Notes under the pieces: model-generated
The model's input: the letters and a program-made list of their open reading frames with translations, nothing else
Database searches by the model: none
Told to the model about the DNA's origin: nothing
Part shown: piece by piece, positions 36,562 through 44,493 of the stretch
Position numbering within the stretch: position 1 is the stretch's first letter
How the letters are laid out: every line of letters starts with the position of its first letter
Position numbers and translations under genes: made by a program
Assembly: GCA_002070105.1 (NCBI GenBank)
Contig: MWCQ01000001.1
Location: 1 to 64,000, forward strand
Length of the DNA: 64,000 bases
From: Firmicutes bacterium ADurb.Bin193
GTDB taxonomy: Bacteria > Bacillota > Clostridia > Monoglobales > Firm-18
Direction of reading: 5' to 3'

Positions 36562-36972
36562 TCAGCCGATTGAAAGCAGAGCGTCGCCCGTGTTTACTGC
36601 AGTTCCCTGAGGGGCATTTATGGCGACAATTGTACCGTCATTCGGAGAAATTATTTCGTTTTCCATTTTCATAGCCTCTAATATAAGAAGTACCTGACCC
36701 TTTTTAACGGCTTCGCCGACACCGACCTTTACCGATACAACAGTACCCGGCATCGGAGCGGAAACAACCGAAGCACCGGCGGGAACAGGCGCGGGAGCCG
36801 CCGCTTCGGGGGCGGGAGCTTCCTGTGCGGGCGCAGCTGCTGGAGCCACAACAGGTGCCGCTGCCGGAGCGGGCGCTGAAACAGGCGCCGCAGGAGCCGA
36901 AGCGAAAGCGCCTAACTCTTCAACCTCAACCTCATAAGCCTTACCGTTAACATTTATTTTAAATCTTCTCAT
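36562..36972 (-). CDS. Biotin carboxyl carrier protein (1.3S / MmdC type)
   Basis: The 136-residue protein has a short N-terminal beta segment, an Ala-Pro-rich flexible linker (about 25-66) and a biotinyl domain. The biotinylated Lys102 lies in the classic EAMKMEN motif. It carries the carboxybiotin between the carboxyltransferase subunits encoded on both sides. AGGAGG lies ahead of its ATG. Confidence 0.95.
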   Translation of the reverse strand: MRRFKINVNGKAYEVEVEELGAFASAPAAPVSAPAPAAAPVVAPAAAPAQEAPAPEAAAPAPVPAGASVVSAPMPGTVVSVKVGVGEAVKKGQVLLILEAMKMENEIISPNDGTIVAINAPQGTAVNTGDALLSIG

Positions 36973-37033
36973 AATTTTTTACCTCCTGAATAAATTTAAG
37001 AATTATAAACTTATATACTTGTCCCAAAGGGTT

Positions 37034-37372
37034 TTATGAAAGTAACTTTTCCCTTCCCGCAGTACTCCATGCCGGAGAATTGTTACCGACACGCCTTATT
37101 GATCTAATCCTTAACCCCTGTGTCGGGGTTTCAAACATTGCGGCAACTGCAGCGGCAATAACCGCAACTACCTCGCCGTCCTCGGCGTAACCGCCTGCCG
37201 TGGAATGTGCCTGATTTATCGGTGAGCCTTTATCGCTTTCATTATTTTTTGAAGAGCAAAAAGCCAGCTTTATTATCTTCAAAAAACACCAAAAAAGCAC
37301 AAGTGCGCCGAAAACCGTAACAACGCCAAAACCGATAAGGGCGTTTAACGAAACATTCAGTATATCAAACAT
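37034..37372 (-). CDS. OadG/MmdD-type small membrane subunit
   Basis: The 112-residue protein has a single hydrophobic helix (about 8-35), a polar linker and a C-terminal segment with AVIAAAVAAMF and a conserved basic end (IRSIRRVGN, W), as in gamma/delta subunits of sodium-pumping decarboxylases. In those complexes this subunit tethers the soluble carboxyltransferase to the membrane beta subunit. No beta subunit gene is found in the window. Confidence 0.85.
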   Translation of the reverse strand: MFDILNVSLNALIGFGVVTVFGALVLFWCFLKIIKLAFCSSKNNESDKGSPINQAHSTAGGYAEDGEVVAVIAAAVAAMFETPTQGLRIRSIRRVGNNSPAWSTAGREKLLS

Positions 37373-37417
37373 TTTAGTTTCACCTCATAGTGATATGTAT
37401 ATTTGTAAAGTGCGCGG

Positions 37418-38905
37418 TTATACAGGCATATTGCCGTGCTTTTTGGGTATTCTCTCTTCCCTCTTGCCCGCAAGCATGTCAAGTGCGCTTATAAGGCGTA
37501 CACGGGTTGTTTCGGGGTCGATTATATCGTCGATAAAGCCATCATTAGCCGCGGTGTAGGGTGACGCAACGGTTTTTGCATATTCCGAAATTTTTGCCGC
37601 TCGCTCCGAAACAGGGTCGGCGGACGATGCAATATCATCTCTGAATACTATGTTTGCGGCGGTTTCGGGCGATAAAACCGAAATCTGTGCAAAGGGATAG
37701 GCAAGCGCCAAATCCGCACCCGAGGGCTTTGCGCCCATTGCAAGGTATGCCCCGCCGCAGGCTTTTCCGACAGCAACGCTTACCTTCGGAACGGATGCCT
37801 CCGCATAGGCATATAAAAGCGCCGCACCGTAAACTGAAATTCCGCCATGCTCCTGCTCCATGCCGATTTCAAAACCGGGAGTATCGACAAATGTAACAAT
37901 CGGTATATTAAAAGAGTCGCAAATCCGAATAAACATCGCAGCCTTTTTTGCGGCATCAATATTAAGAATACCGCCACCAACAAGAGGCTGATTCGCAACA
38001 ATACCGACACTTCCTCCGCCAAGGTTTGCAAAGCCCGTAATCATACTCGGCGAGTATGAAGGCGCAGCCTCAAAGAACTCGGAATTGTCGGCAATCTCTT
38101 TTATTAAAGCCACCATATCATAGCCCGAACCGTCGTCGGGTATAATCGGAAGGATATTTGAAATTCTGTTTATATCATCGCCCTGCGCAAAAGGCGAGGT
38201 TTCTATGTTGTTTGAGGGAAGATAGCTAAGTAGCCTTCTTACTCCCGCAATACACTCATCGTCAGATTTATAAACAAAATCAGCCGTCCCGTTTTTTGCG
38301 CAGACATTGCCGCCGCCGAGTGATGCGGCATCTGTCTGTTTCCCCGTAACGCCCGAAGTTACCGCAGGGCCTGTCATATACATTGAAGAATCGGTTTCGG
38401 TCATAAAAACAAAGTCGCACAAGCCCGCGGCAAAAACCGCGCTTCCCGCACAGGGACCCAAAACCATTGCAATTTGCGGTACAACGCCGGAAGTTTTTGC
38501 AACCCTCGAAAGAATTTCGCCTATACCCGAAAGAGCGTTAACGCCCTCATTGATACGAACGCCGTTTGAGTCAAGAATACTTACAACGGGCGCACCTACT
38601 TTTACGGCCATATCCAAAATATCGGATATCTTTTTCGCCCCGACGCTTCCGAGCGCGCCTTCCTCTTCATGAAAATCCTGTGCCCAGACAAAAACCAGAC
38701 GCTCGTCCACAGTACCATAGCCTGTAATAACGCCCGAAGGGTTTTGACCGTCACTGGCAAACCCACCTATCTCGATAAAGCTTCCGTTGTCGAACAGCTT
38801 ATTTATTCTTGCGCACGCGCTGTTTTTGCCGTTTTCGCTTTGCGCGGCAATGTTTTGAGCCTGTATGCGCTGCTTTTTAACGGCTGTTTTATCCGTGTTG
38901 TTCAT
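37418..38905 (-). CDS. Acyl-CoA carboxyltransferase subunit (MmdA/PccB/12S type)
   Basis: The 495-residue crotonase-like protein has the two carboxyltransferase domains of methylmalonyl-CoA decarboxylase alpha, propionyl-CoA carboxylase beta and transcarboxylase 12S subunits. The oxyanion-type glycines are seen in GPCAGSAVFAAGLCDFV and GKACGGAYLAMGAK, and the biotin-domain segment in VDTPGFEIGMEQEHGGI. The N-terminus is shorter than usual (the RGKMTARERI stretch is reduced). It heads the cluster 12S-like, OadG-like, biotin carrier, 5S-like, behind a good promoter. Confidence 0.92.
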   Translation of the reverse strand: MNNTDKTAVKKQRIQAQNIAAQSENGKNSACARINKLFDNGSFIEIGGFASDGQNPSGVITGYGTVDERLVFVWAQDFHEEEGALGSVGAKKISDILDMAVKVGAPVVSILDSNGVRINEGVNALSGIGEILSRVAKTSGVVPQIAMVLGPCAGSAVFAAGLCDFVFMTETDSSMYMTGPAVTSGVTGKQTDAASLGGGNVCAKNGTADFVYKSDDECIAGVRRLLSYLPSNNIETSPFAQGDDINRISNILPIIPDDGSGYDMVALIKEIADNSEFFEAAPSYSPSMITGFANLGGGSVGIVANQPLVGGGILNIDAAKKAAMFIRICDSFNIPIVTFVDTPGFEIGMEQEHGGISVYGAALLYAYAEASVPKVSVAVGKACGGAYLAMGAKPSGADLALAYPFAQISVLSPETAANIVFRDDIASSADPVSERAAKISEYAKTVASPYTAANDGFIDDIIDPETTRVRLISALDMLAGKREERIPKKHGNMPV

Positions 38906-38979
38906 CTGCTAACCTCCTGCCGAATATTTTGCCGAAAGGATTGGCGAAGGTCTTTTCGCCAAATGCCCTAAACATTTCT

Positions 38980-39008
38980 ATTTTACTATATTTGATAAAT
39001 CAGTTCAA
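38980..39008 (-). promoter_or_regulatory. Sigma-A promoter of the carboxyltransferase cluster
   Basis: On the minus strand TTGAAC (39003-39008) and TAAAAT (38980-38985) are 17 bases apart. The leader of about 70 bases carries an 8-bp hairpin (38941-38948 with 38955-38962) and AGGAGG before the ATG. Confidence 0.6.
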
Positions 39009-39036
39009 TAGTTTAGACAAAAAAAGATTCTCAATT

Positions 39037-39357
39037 TTAACAATTCGACATAAAATATCCATCAAGTGATAGTAAATATGCACAAAACTCCTTTTTGAAG
39101 CGCAACCTTAAAAGTGTGCTTTCCAATGCTTCGTTTTCACACACTACTTTTTTGATTTTTTTAAGGTCAAGCGCATTTAACAAAGCCTTTCCCATATCAT
39201 AAGAAAAACCGTTTTCATGCTCTTTGATGTCTATGATTTTTGCGGTGTCGTTCTCCCTGTCGATTTCCGCCCACGCCTCGCAAAGAATCCTTTCTCCCTC
39301 CGTCATTCGCATAAAAACAACATTTTCCGCCTTGCTTATATCTTTTATCTCAATCAT
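39037..39357 (-). CDS. Small GNAT-like protein, function unknown
   Basis: The 106-residue protein has an alternating strand-helix pattern (AWAEIDRENDTAKIIDIKEHEN, then a helix with MGKALLNALD, then KKVVCEN) that recalls a compact acetyltransferase (GNAT) fold without a clear acetyl-CoA loop. The assignment is tentative. It overlaps the rluB stop by ATGA, so it is translationally coupled to rluB. Confidence 0.65.
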   Translation of the reverse strand: MIEIKDISKAENVVFMRMTEGERILCEAWAEIDRENDTAKIIDIKEHENGFSYDMGKALLNALDLKKIKKVVCENEALESTLLRLRFKKEFCAYLLSLDGYFMSNC

Positions 39358-40067
39358 TCACTCACCTGCTTTTTAAGGTATTCAAGCTCGGTTTTTGTCA
39401 GATGCCGCCACCTCCCGAGCGGAATATTCCCAAGGTTTATTTCACCGATGGATATTCTTTTAAGCGAAACAACGCTGTGGCCCACCGCCTCCGCCATTTT
39501 GCGAATCTGACGGTTTCTGCCCTCATGTATCATTATCTTTATTATGTTATCCTTAAGCCACTCCACCTTTGACGGTGCGGTTTTCCGACCGTCAATAATA
39601 ACGCCTCTCCTTAATTTTTCTACGGAAGCCGGCGAGGGAACACTGTCCAAAACCGCTATATATGTTTTGGGTATGTGATGCTTCGGGTGGGTAAGCGCAT
39701 AAGCAACATCGCCGTCATTTGTAAGCAGAAGCAGTCCCTCCGTTTCAAAATCAAGCCTTCCGACAGGGTAAACCCGCTCTTTAACCTCGTCTTTTACAAG
39801 GTCAATAACCGTTTTACGCCCGCATTCGTCCGAAACGGTTGTTACATATCCCGAAGGCTTGTTAAGAAGCATATAGATTTTTTTATTCGAAAGCGAAACA
39901 GCCCTGCCGTCAACCGTAACCGTGTCATCCACACTCACCTTTGTGCCGAGCTTGTCCGCAACGATTCCGTTAACCGAGACTCTGCCCTGCACAATCATTT
40001 TCTCTGCCTTACGCCTGGATGCAACGCCGCAGTCGGCAAGGAATTTTTGCAGACGGATTTCTTCCAT
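39354..40067 (-). CDS. rluB: 23S/16S rRNA pseudouridine synthase (RluB/RsuA family)
   Basis: The 237-residue enzyme has an N-terminal S4 RNA-binding domain (about 3-60, RLQKFLADCGVASRRKAEKMI) and a catalytic domain with the aspartate motif GRLDFETEGLLLLTNDG, followed by GRNRQIRKMAEAVGH. It isomerises uridine in 23S rRNA. ATG 40067 follows GGGAGG at good spacing; the extra N-terminal residues read from 40088 are not family-like. Confidence 0.94.
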   Translation of the reverse strand: MEEIRLQKFLADCGVASRRKAEKMIVQGRVSVNGIVADKLGTKVSVDDTVTVDGRAVSLSNKKIYMLLNKPSGYVTTVSDECGRKTVIDLVKDEVKERVYPVGRLDFETEGLLLLTNDGDVAYALTHPKHHIPKTYIAVLDSVPSPASVEKLRRGVIIDGRKTAPSKVEWLKDNIIKIMIHEGRNRQIRKMAEAVGHSVVSLKRISIGEINLGNIPLGRWRHLTKTELEYLKKQVSE

Positions 40068-40108
40068 ATTGTCCTCCCGATAATACAATACTCATTGAGT
40101 TTTACTTA

Positions 40109-41224
40109 TCATCCTATAACAAGCTCTAAAAGCTCCTTTGCCATAAGCGTAAAGGCTTTTTTGAATCTGTTGGCGTCCGTTAGCGGAGCCTCGCCCTTTA
40201 CAACCAAATCGACCGTTTTAATCATTTCGTCATCCATAAATATTTTTGCGCTTCCCAAAACCTCTCCATCCTCTATTGGAGCATATACAAACGAAGGAAC
40301 ATCATATAAAATCCGAATTTTCTCGTTTCCGTTTACAGCCATCTCTGCGCCCTCGGCGGCATACAGTGAAACCGTATCGGCATCGGAGCCGATTACGGGC
40401 ACGGTTCTCATATAGTCACCCTCTCTTATCGCAACCTTGCGCCTATATTGCGAAAAGCCGTAATCAAGCATTTCGCCGTGGTCCTTCCAGTCGTTGGGGG
40501 CGTTTAAGGTTACCGCAATAAGCTTTAAACCCTCCCGCGTAGCGGACGAAACCAGACACCTTCCCGACTTTTTAGTAAACCCGGTTTTAACCCCGTCAGC
40601 ACCCTTATAATTGACAAGAAGCTTGTTGTGGTTACATAGCGTTCTTATGTTTTCGCCCTCCTGAGTGCCTATCGTGATAAGCCTTGTCGATACAATTTCG
40701 GAAAACAGCTGGTTTGAAAGAGCATACCTTGTAATCTGAGCAAGATCGTATGCCGTTGTGTAATGATCCGTATCGTCAAGTCCGTGGGGGTTTGTAAATG
40801 AGGTGTTTTTAAGACCGAGCGAAGCCGCTTTTTCGTTCATAAGGGCGGCAAATTCGGGCACACTTCCGCTAATATGTTCAGCAATCGCGGTTGCGGCATC
40901 GTTCCCCGAACAAAGCATAAGCCCGTAAAGCAAATCTCTTAATGTAATTTTTTCGCCGCCCTTCAAATACATTGAGGAGCCTTCAACCCCTGCGGCGGTT
41001 GCGGAAACGGTAACAGTATCGTTTACATCACAGTTTTCTATGGCAACAAGCGCAGTCATAATTTTTGTAGTGCTTGCCATACCCATTTTACTGTATGCGT
41101 TTTGCGACATCAAAACCCTTCCGGTATGTGCGTCTATAAGAATCGCGCTCTGCGCCGAAAGCGCATGGGCGACGGTTTGAAGCATAACCCACGCCAAAGC
41201 AAAGCATATAAATTTCCTATACAA
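40109..41224 (-). CDS. D-alanyl-D-alanine carboxypeptidase (DacF-like, S11)
   Basis: The 371-residue exported penicillin-binding protein has a signal peptide (about 1-24). The S11 active site is complete: Ser51-x-x-Lys54 in ASTTK, SGN in CSGND near 106 and KTG in GVKTGFTKKSG. It trims terminal D-alanine from peptidoglycan stem peptides. Its neighbour GerW and the B. subtilis dacB/dacF precedent suggest a cortex-related role. TTG 41224 has GAGGTG 6 bases upstream; GTG 41233 is the alternative. The C-terminal 100 residues form the usual beta domain ending in an amphipathic helix. Confidence 0.92.
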   Translation of the reverse strand: MYRKFICFALAWVMLQTVAHALSAQSAILIDAHTGRVLMSQNAYSKMGMASTTKIMTALVAIENCDVNDTVTVSATAAGVEGSSMYLKGGEKITLRDLLYGLMLCSGNDAATAIAEHISGSVPEFAALMNEKAASLGLKNTSFTNPHGLDDTDHYTTAYDLAQITRYALSNQLFSEIVSTRLITIGTQEGENIRTLCNHNKLLVNYKGADGVKTGFTKKSGRCLVSSATREGLKLIAVTLNAPNDWKDHGEMLDYGFSQYRRKVAIREGDYMRTVPVIGSDADTVSLYAAEGAEMAVNGNEKIRILYDVPSFVYAPIEDGEVLGSAKIFMDDEMIKTVDLVVKGEAPLTDANRFKKAFTLMAKELLELVIG

Positions 41225-41315
41225 AAAAATCACCTCATTTTAAATATATGAGGCAATTCTTTTTCTAACACAATAAAAGCGCATGAAAAAAGCACAAATC
41301 CGCATAAGTGGTTTT

Positions 41316-41684
41316 TTACTCACCGCTTTTGCCGAAAAACTGTGCGATGCTTTTTATAAGGTCGGGAAGCAGATCCATTGCCTTCTCCAAAACCGTTGTC
41401 GAGTCGATATTCAGCATTTTAACCGTGCCGTTCCCGACAATCAAAAAGCCCACGGGACAAACGGTAACACCTCCGCCGCTTCCTCCGACAAGATTGCCCT
41501 CCTTTTCCTTTTCGTCCCTGTCCCAGCCGCCCATTCCGAATCCGAAGGCAACCTTGGATACAGGTATGATAACAAGACCGTCGGGCGCTTCGATCGGGCT
41601 TCCGATAATTGTGTTTACATCAATCATGCTGCGAATTCCGTTAAGAGTAGAGGAAAATATGTTTTCGAGTTCATTTACCGCCAT
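41316..41684 (-). CDS. GerW (YtfJ) family sporulation protein
   Basis: The 122-residue protein matches the GerW/YtfJ family: an N-terminal helix, VIGSPI-like strand (TIIGSPIEAPDG), VIIPVSKVAFGFG, a glycine-rich loop GGSGGGVTVCPVGFLIV and a C-terminal helix. In Bacillus it is expressed in the forespore and affects germination. ATG 41684 (GGTGG upstream) is preferred to 41699. Its presence suggests a spore-former or a recent descendant of one. The whole upstream gap is filled by two tandem repeats. Confidence 0.9.
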   Translation of the reverse strand: MAVNELENIFSSTLNGIRSMIDVNTIIGSPIEAPDGLVIIPVSKVAFGFGMGGWDRDEKEKEGNLVGGSGGGVTVCPVGFLIVGNGTVKMLNIDSTTVLEKAMDLLPDLIKSIAQFFGKSGE

Positions 41685-41707
41685 TTTGCGCACCACCATT
41701 CCATTAT

Positions 41708-41805
41708 TTTTAATTTATTTTTACGCTCCGGCGAAATGAATTCGCCTTCGCTCACCCTCGCGGGGCGAGATGTTGCGTTTCGGAAAGCGCTTCGCGCCGA
41801 AACGA
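41708..41805. repeat. Tandem palindromic repeat, unit 1
   Basis: This 98-bp unit has three consecutive hairpins: GGCGAA with TTCGCC, CTCGC with GCGAG, and TTTCGG with CCGAAA enclosing GCG-CTT-CGC. It starts with TTTTAATTTATTTTTACGC. The next unit follows directly. Confidence 0.85.
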
Positions 41806-41904
41806 TTTTAATTTATTTTTACGCTCCGGCGAAATGAATTCGCCTTCGCTCACCCTCGCGGGGCGAGATTTTGCGTTTTACGAAAGCGCTTCGCGCCGAA
41901 ATGC
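41806..41904. repeat. Tandem palindromic repeat, unit 2
   Basis: This 99-bp unit is nearly identical to unit 1 over its first 60 bases, with a few differences in the last third. It abuts TTTTAATT at 41905, which contains the stop codon of the DUF2953 gene, so the two units fill the gap between that gene and gerW exactly. The unit shares the string TACGCTCCG with the elements at 9.7-10.0 kb. Confidence 0.85.
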
Positions 41905-41906
41905 TT

Positions 41907-42485
41907 TTAATTAAATACAGAAAGCCTTTCTCTGTTTCTTTTGCAAAGGCGCACTATCCTTTTAACAATTTCAATCATTTTTATCGGGCGGGAATAGAAA
42001 ATAAGGTTTATGTTCATTTCAAAGCAGGTCTTTGTAAATTGCGGACAGAGCGCTATATTCAGCTTTTTGTCAAGCTCCCAGTATTTTTTGAGAAAAGCCG
42101 AGGCACCACCGACACAGCCCCACAAAAAACCGCTTGCAATCCCCGTAACCGCGGCATCTCCGAAGCCGAAATCAACGGAAAAATTAAGCTTCTTTATATC
42201 AAATCTTCTTTGCGCCTCTTGCAGAATCGAAACTATTTCGCATTTTTCGTCCCTGTAAAAAGCCTTAAGTGCTCCGTATTTGTCGGTTAACTCTTTAAAC
42301 GAAAGCTTCGGAGTTTTAATATATTTATCGTCCTTTTTCCCCTTTGCGGACGAATACACGGTAAAATTGCCCACATCGACCGTAAACACATTTTTTACAT
42401 AGCGGACGGTAACCCGCCATCTATGAAAAAAGGCAAATAAAATGAGTATTATTATTGCCGACAAAACCCACAAAAATCCAAACAT
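41907..42485 (-). CDS. DUF2953 membrane protein
   Basis: The protein of about 192 residues has an N-terminal hydrophobic helix (about 2-22), a DUF2953-like middle with KLNFSVDFGFGDAAVTGIASG, and a basic C-terminal tail. The function is unknown; it is conserved beside gerW (ytfJ) in spore-forming Firmicutes and is presumed to act in spore formation. The start is uncertain: ATG 42485 keeps the usual short N-terminus, while ATG 42518 adds 11 residues and has no well-spaced ribosome binding site. Confidence 0.8.
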   Translation of the reverse strand: MFGFLWVLSAIIILILFAFFHRWRVTVRYVKNVFTVDVGNFTVYSSAKGKKDDKYIKTPKLSFKELTDKYGALKAFYRDEKCEIVSILQEAQRRFDIKKLNFSVDFGFGDAAVTGIASGFLWGCVGGASAFLKKYWELDKKLNIALCPQFTKTCFEMNINLIFYSRPIKMIEIVKRIVRLCKRNRERLSVFN

Positions 42486-42530
42486 ATCCTCACAATCCCA
42501 ATCCGCACTGCCTGCCATGTGAAAGCTAAA

Positions 42531-43085
42531 TCACTCCACCGCTTCCTCCATGGCTTGTACAGGCTCCTCTATAATAAATTCGGTAATCGGCGGAAGCTCT
42601 GAAATAGAATCTATCGCAAAACTTCTTAAAAACTCATCGGTTGTGCAAAAAAGCGACGGACGGCCAGGTGCGTCAAGCTTCCCCGTTTCCTCTATAAGCC
42701 CGAGCTCTAAAAGTCTGGTCACCGAATTGTCGCAGTTTACTCCGCGAATCTTTTCAATCATTACCCTTGTTACGGGCTGTTTATATGCAATAATCGCAAG
42801 AACCTCCAGCGTAGCCTTTGACAGCGGGTTCCTCCTTCGCGGCTCGACAATCTGACGGACATATTCGGAAAATTCTCCGCGGGTTGCCATTTGATATTTG
42901 TCCCCGACTTTTATAATTTTTATACCTCTTTTTTCGTATGTATATCTGTCGGCAAGCCCCGTAACAACAGAGCGGAGCGTATTTATATCTGTCTGCGTGA
43001 TTTCGCTCAGCTTTTCTGCGGAAACCGCATCGCCCGAAGCAAAAAGCACAGCCTCGATTATTGACTCAATCCTGCGAATCTCCAA
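42531..43085 (-). CDS. scpB: Segregation and condensation protein B
   Basis: The 184-residue protein has two winged-helix domains with the family motifs IESIIEAVLFASGD, EVLAIIAYKQPVTR, EKIRGVNCD and GRPSLFCTTDEFL. It forms the SMC-ScpAB condensin with ScpA. Its TTG start overlaps the 3' end of scpA by 20 bases, so the two are translationally coupled. Confidence 0.96.
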   Translation of the reverse strand: MEIRRIESIIEAVLFASGDAVSAEKLSEITQTDINTLRSVVTGLADRYTYEKRGIKIIKVGDKYQMATRGEFSEYVRQIVEPRRRNPLSKATLEVLAIIAYKQPVTRVMIEKIRGVNCDNSVTRLLELGLIEETGKLDAPGRPSLFCTTDEFLRSFAIDSISELPPITEFIIEEPVQAMEEAVE

Positions 43086-43827
43086 AACTCAACGCCCCTT
43101 CCTTTGTGTTTTTTACATATTTAAGCACAACGCCCTCGTCGCTGTTTACAACCTTAACCCTGTTCATTTTGATGAGTTCCAATACGGCAAGAAAGGACGC
43201 AACAGCCTCATCCCGTGATTTTACTCCCTTGAAAATGTCCGAAAACCTGATTTTTTTAAGATTTGAAAGGCTTTTTAAAACAGCCTTCACCTTTGAAAAT
43301 ACCGATATAATTTCACGCCCCACCAAACCTTTAAAGGTCTTTGCCTTTATCGGAAGGCGATACCTCAGCTTGTCCGCAATTTCTGCCATCGCATCGACAA
43401 GGTGCTTAACGGTTATATCCGTAAGGCTTTCGTCGATTAGCCTCGGCTCGATATACTCTCGCATTTTGTAGAAGGTGTGGCTCCCCGCCGCCTCGCGCTC
43501 CATAAGATAAACCGCCGCCTCTTTGAAACGCTTGTATTCCTCAAGCCTTCGGGCAAGCTCCGTCCGCGGGTCGTCCTCCTCCTGTTCGCCCTCGTATTTT
43601 GGCAGAAGCATTTTGGATTTAATATACAAAAGATTCGCCGCAACGACAAGAAATTCGCTCGAAACCTCAATATCAAAGTGCTTCATCTCGGAAAGATAAT
43701 CCATATACTGCTCCGTAATATCGGAAATGGGTATGTCATATAAGCTCACCTTGTTTTTGCTTATAAGGTGAAGTAAGAGGTCAAGCGGACCCTCGAATAT
43801 TTCAAGCTTAAACGATATTTGTTTCAT
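43066..43827 (-). CDS. scpA: Segregation and condensation protein A
   Basis: The 253-residue kleisin starts with the signature KLEIFEGPLDLLLHLI, then has the helix with LVVAANLLYIKSKMLLP, and a C-terminal winged helix with FLAVLELIKMNRV. It bridges the SMC heads in chromosome condensation. It starts 1 base after the M50 protease stop and overlaps scpB. Confidence 0.96.
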   Translation of the reverse strand: MKQISFKLEIFEGPLDLLLHLISKNKVSLYDIPISDITEQYMDYLSEMKHFDIEVSSEFLVVAANLLYIKSKMLLPKYEGEQEEDDPRTELARRLEEYKRFKEAAVYLMEREAAGSHTFYKMREYIEPRLIDESLTDITVKHLVDAMAEIADKLRYRLPIKAKTFKGLVGREIISVFSKVKAVLKSLSNLKKIRFSDIFKGVKSRDEAVASFLAVLELIKMNRVKVVNSDEGVVLKYVKNTKEGALSFGDSQD

Positions 43828-43828
43828 C

Positions 43829-44485
43829 TTAAAACCTCATCATGCTTGCAAGACTGAAAACAAGCCTCATAAGACTGTTAACGCCGTTGTGCAGAACGGG
43901 CGTAAGCAAACCTGTATAAAGTAAAACAACCAGAACAATCATACCGTACATCTCATACTTCATCATTTCAAAGTACAGACGGGCAGGCAACAGAGCCCCG
44001 ACAATTTTCGAGCCGTCGAGCGGCGGAATGGGCAGAAAGTTAAACATAGCAATCGAGCAGTTATACACAAATAGTTTTATAAGCAATGTTGCCCAAACAG
44101 TATCGGATGTTACATACAACTCACCGTTGTGCAATACAAGCAAGCCGGTTAAAACAAGCGCAAACCCGCTTAAAAACGCCAAAACGACATTGGACATAGG
44201 CCCCGCCAAAGCGGTAAGCGCCATACCGCGTTTCGGGTCGGCAAACCCACGCGTATTGACGGGCACGGGCTTTGCCCAGCCGAAACCTATGGTAAGAATC
44301 ATCAAAACCCCGATAGGGTCGATATGGCGAAGGGGATTGAGTGAAAGCCTTCCGCTTAATTTTGCGGTATCGTCGCCCAAAGCATACGCCGCAAGTCCAT
44401 GGCAAAGCTCATGTATCGAAAACGACAGCAAAAGCGCGGGTATAACAAGAATCCATTCCAATAAAGAGCTGTTTCGCAGCAACAA
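43829..44485 (-). CDS. Site-2 protease family (M50, YwhC-like) membrane protease
   Basis: The 218-residue integral membrane zinc protease has HELCH (H-E-x-x-H) in helix one (SIHELCHGLAA) and the second motif NFLPIPPLDGSKI, with about five to six hydrophobic helices. The subfamily without PDZ domain often lies next to scpA in Clostridia; its substrates are unknown. It has a TTG start with AAGGTG ahead and lies 8 bases after lysA. Confidence 0.92.
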   Translation of the reverse strand: MLLRNSSLLEWILVIPALLLSFSIHELCHGLAAYALGDDTAKLSGRLSLNPLRHIDPIGVLMILTIGFGWAKPVPVNTRGFADPKRGMALTALAGPMSNVVLAFLSGFALVLTGLLVLHNGELYVTSDTVWATLLIKLFVYNCSIAMFNFLPIPPLDGSKIVGALLPARLYFEMMKYEMYGMIVLVVLLYTGLLTPVLHNGVNSLMRLVFSLASMMRF

Positions 44486-44493
44486 ATCACCTT

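Noticed and set aside
39675-40415. 246-codon plus-strand frame spanning rluB and the dac gene
   Set aside because: It crosses two well-supported minus-strand genes and shows no domain.
41283-41837. Plus-strand frames through gerW and the tandem repeats
   Set aside because: They are created by the 98-bp repeat (both end in the same repeat-derived residues) and oppose gerW.
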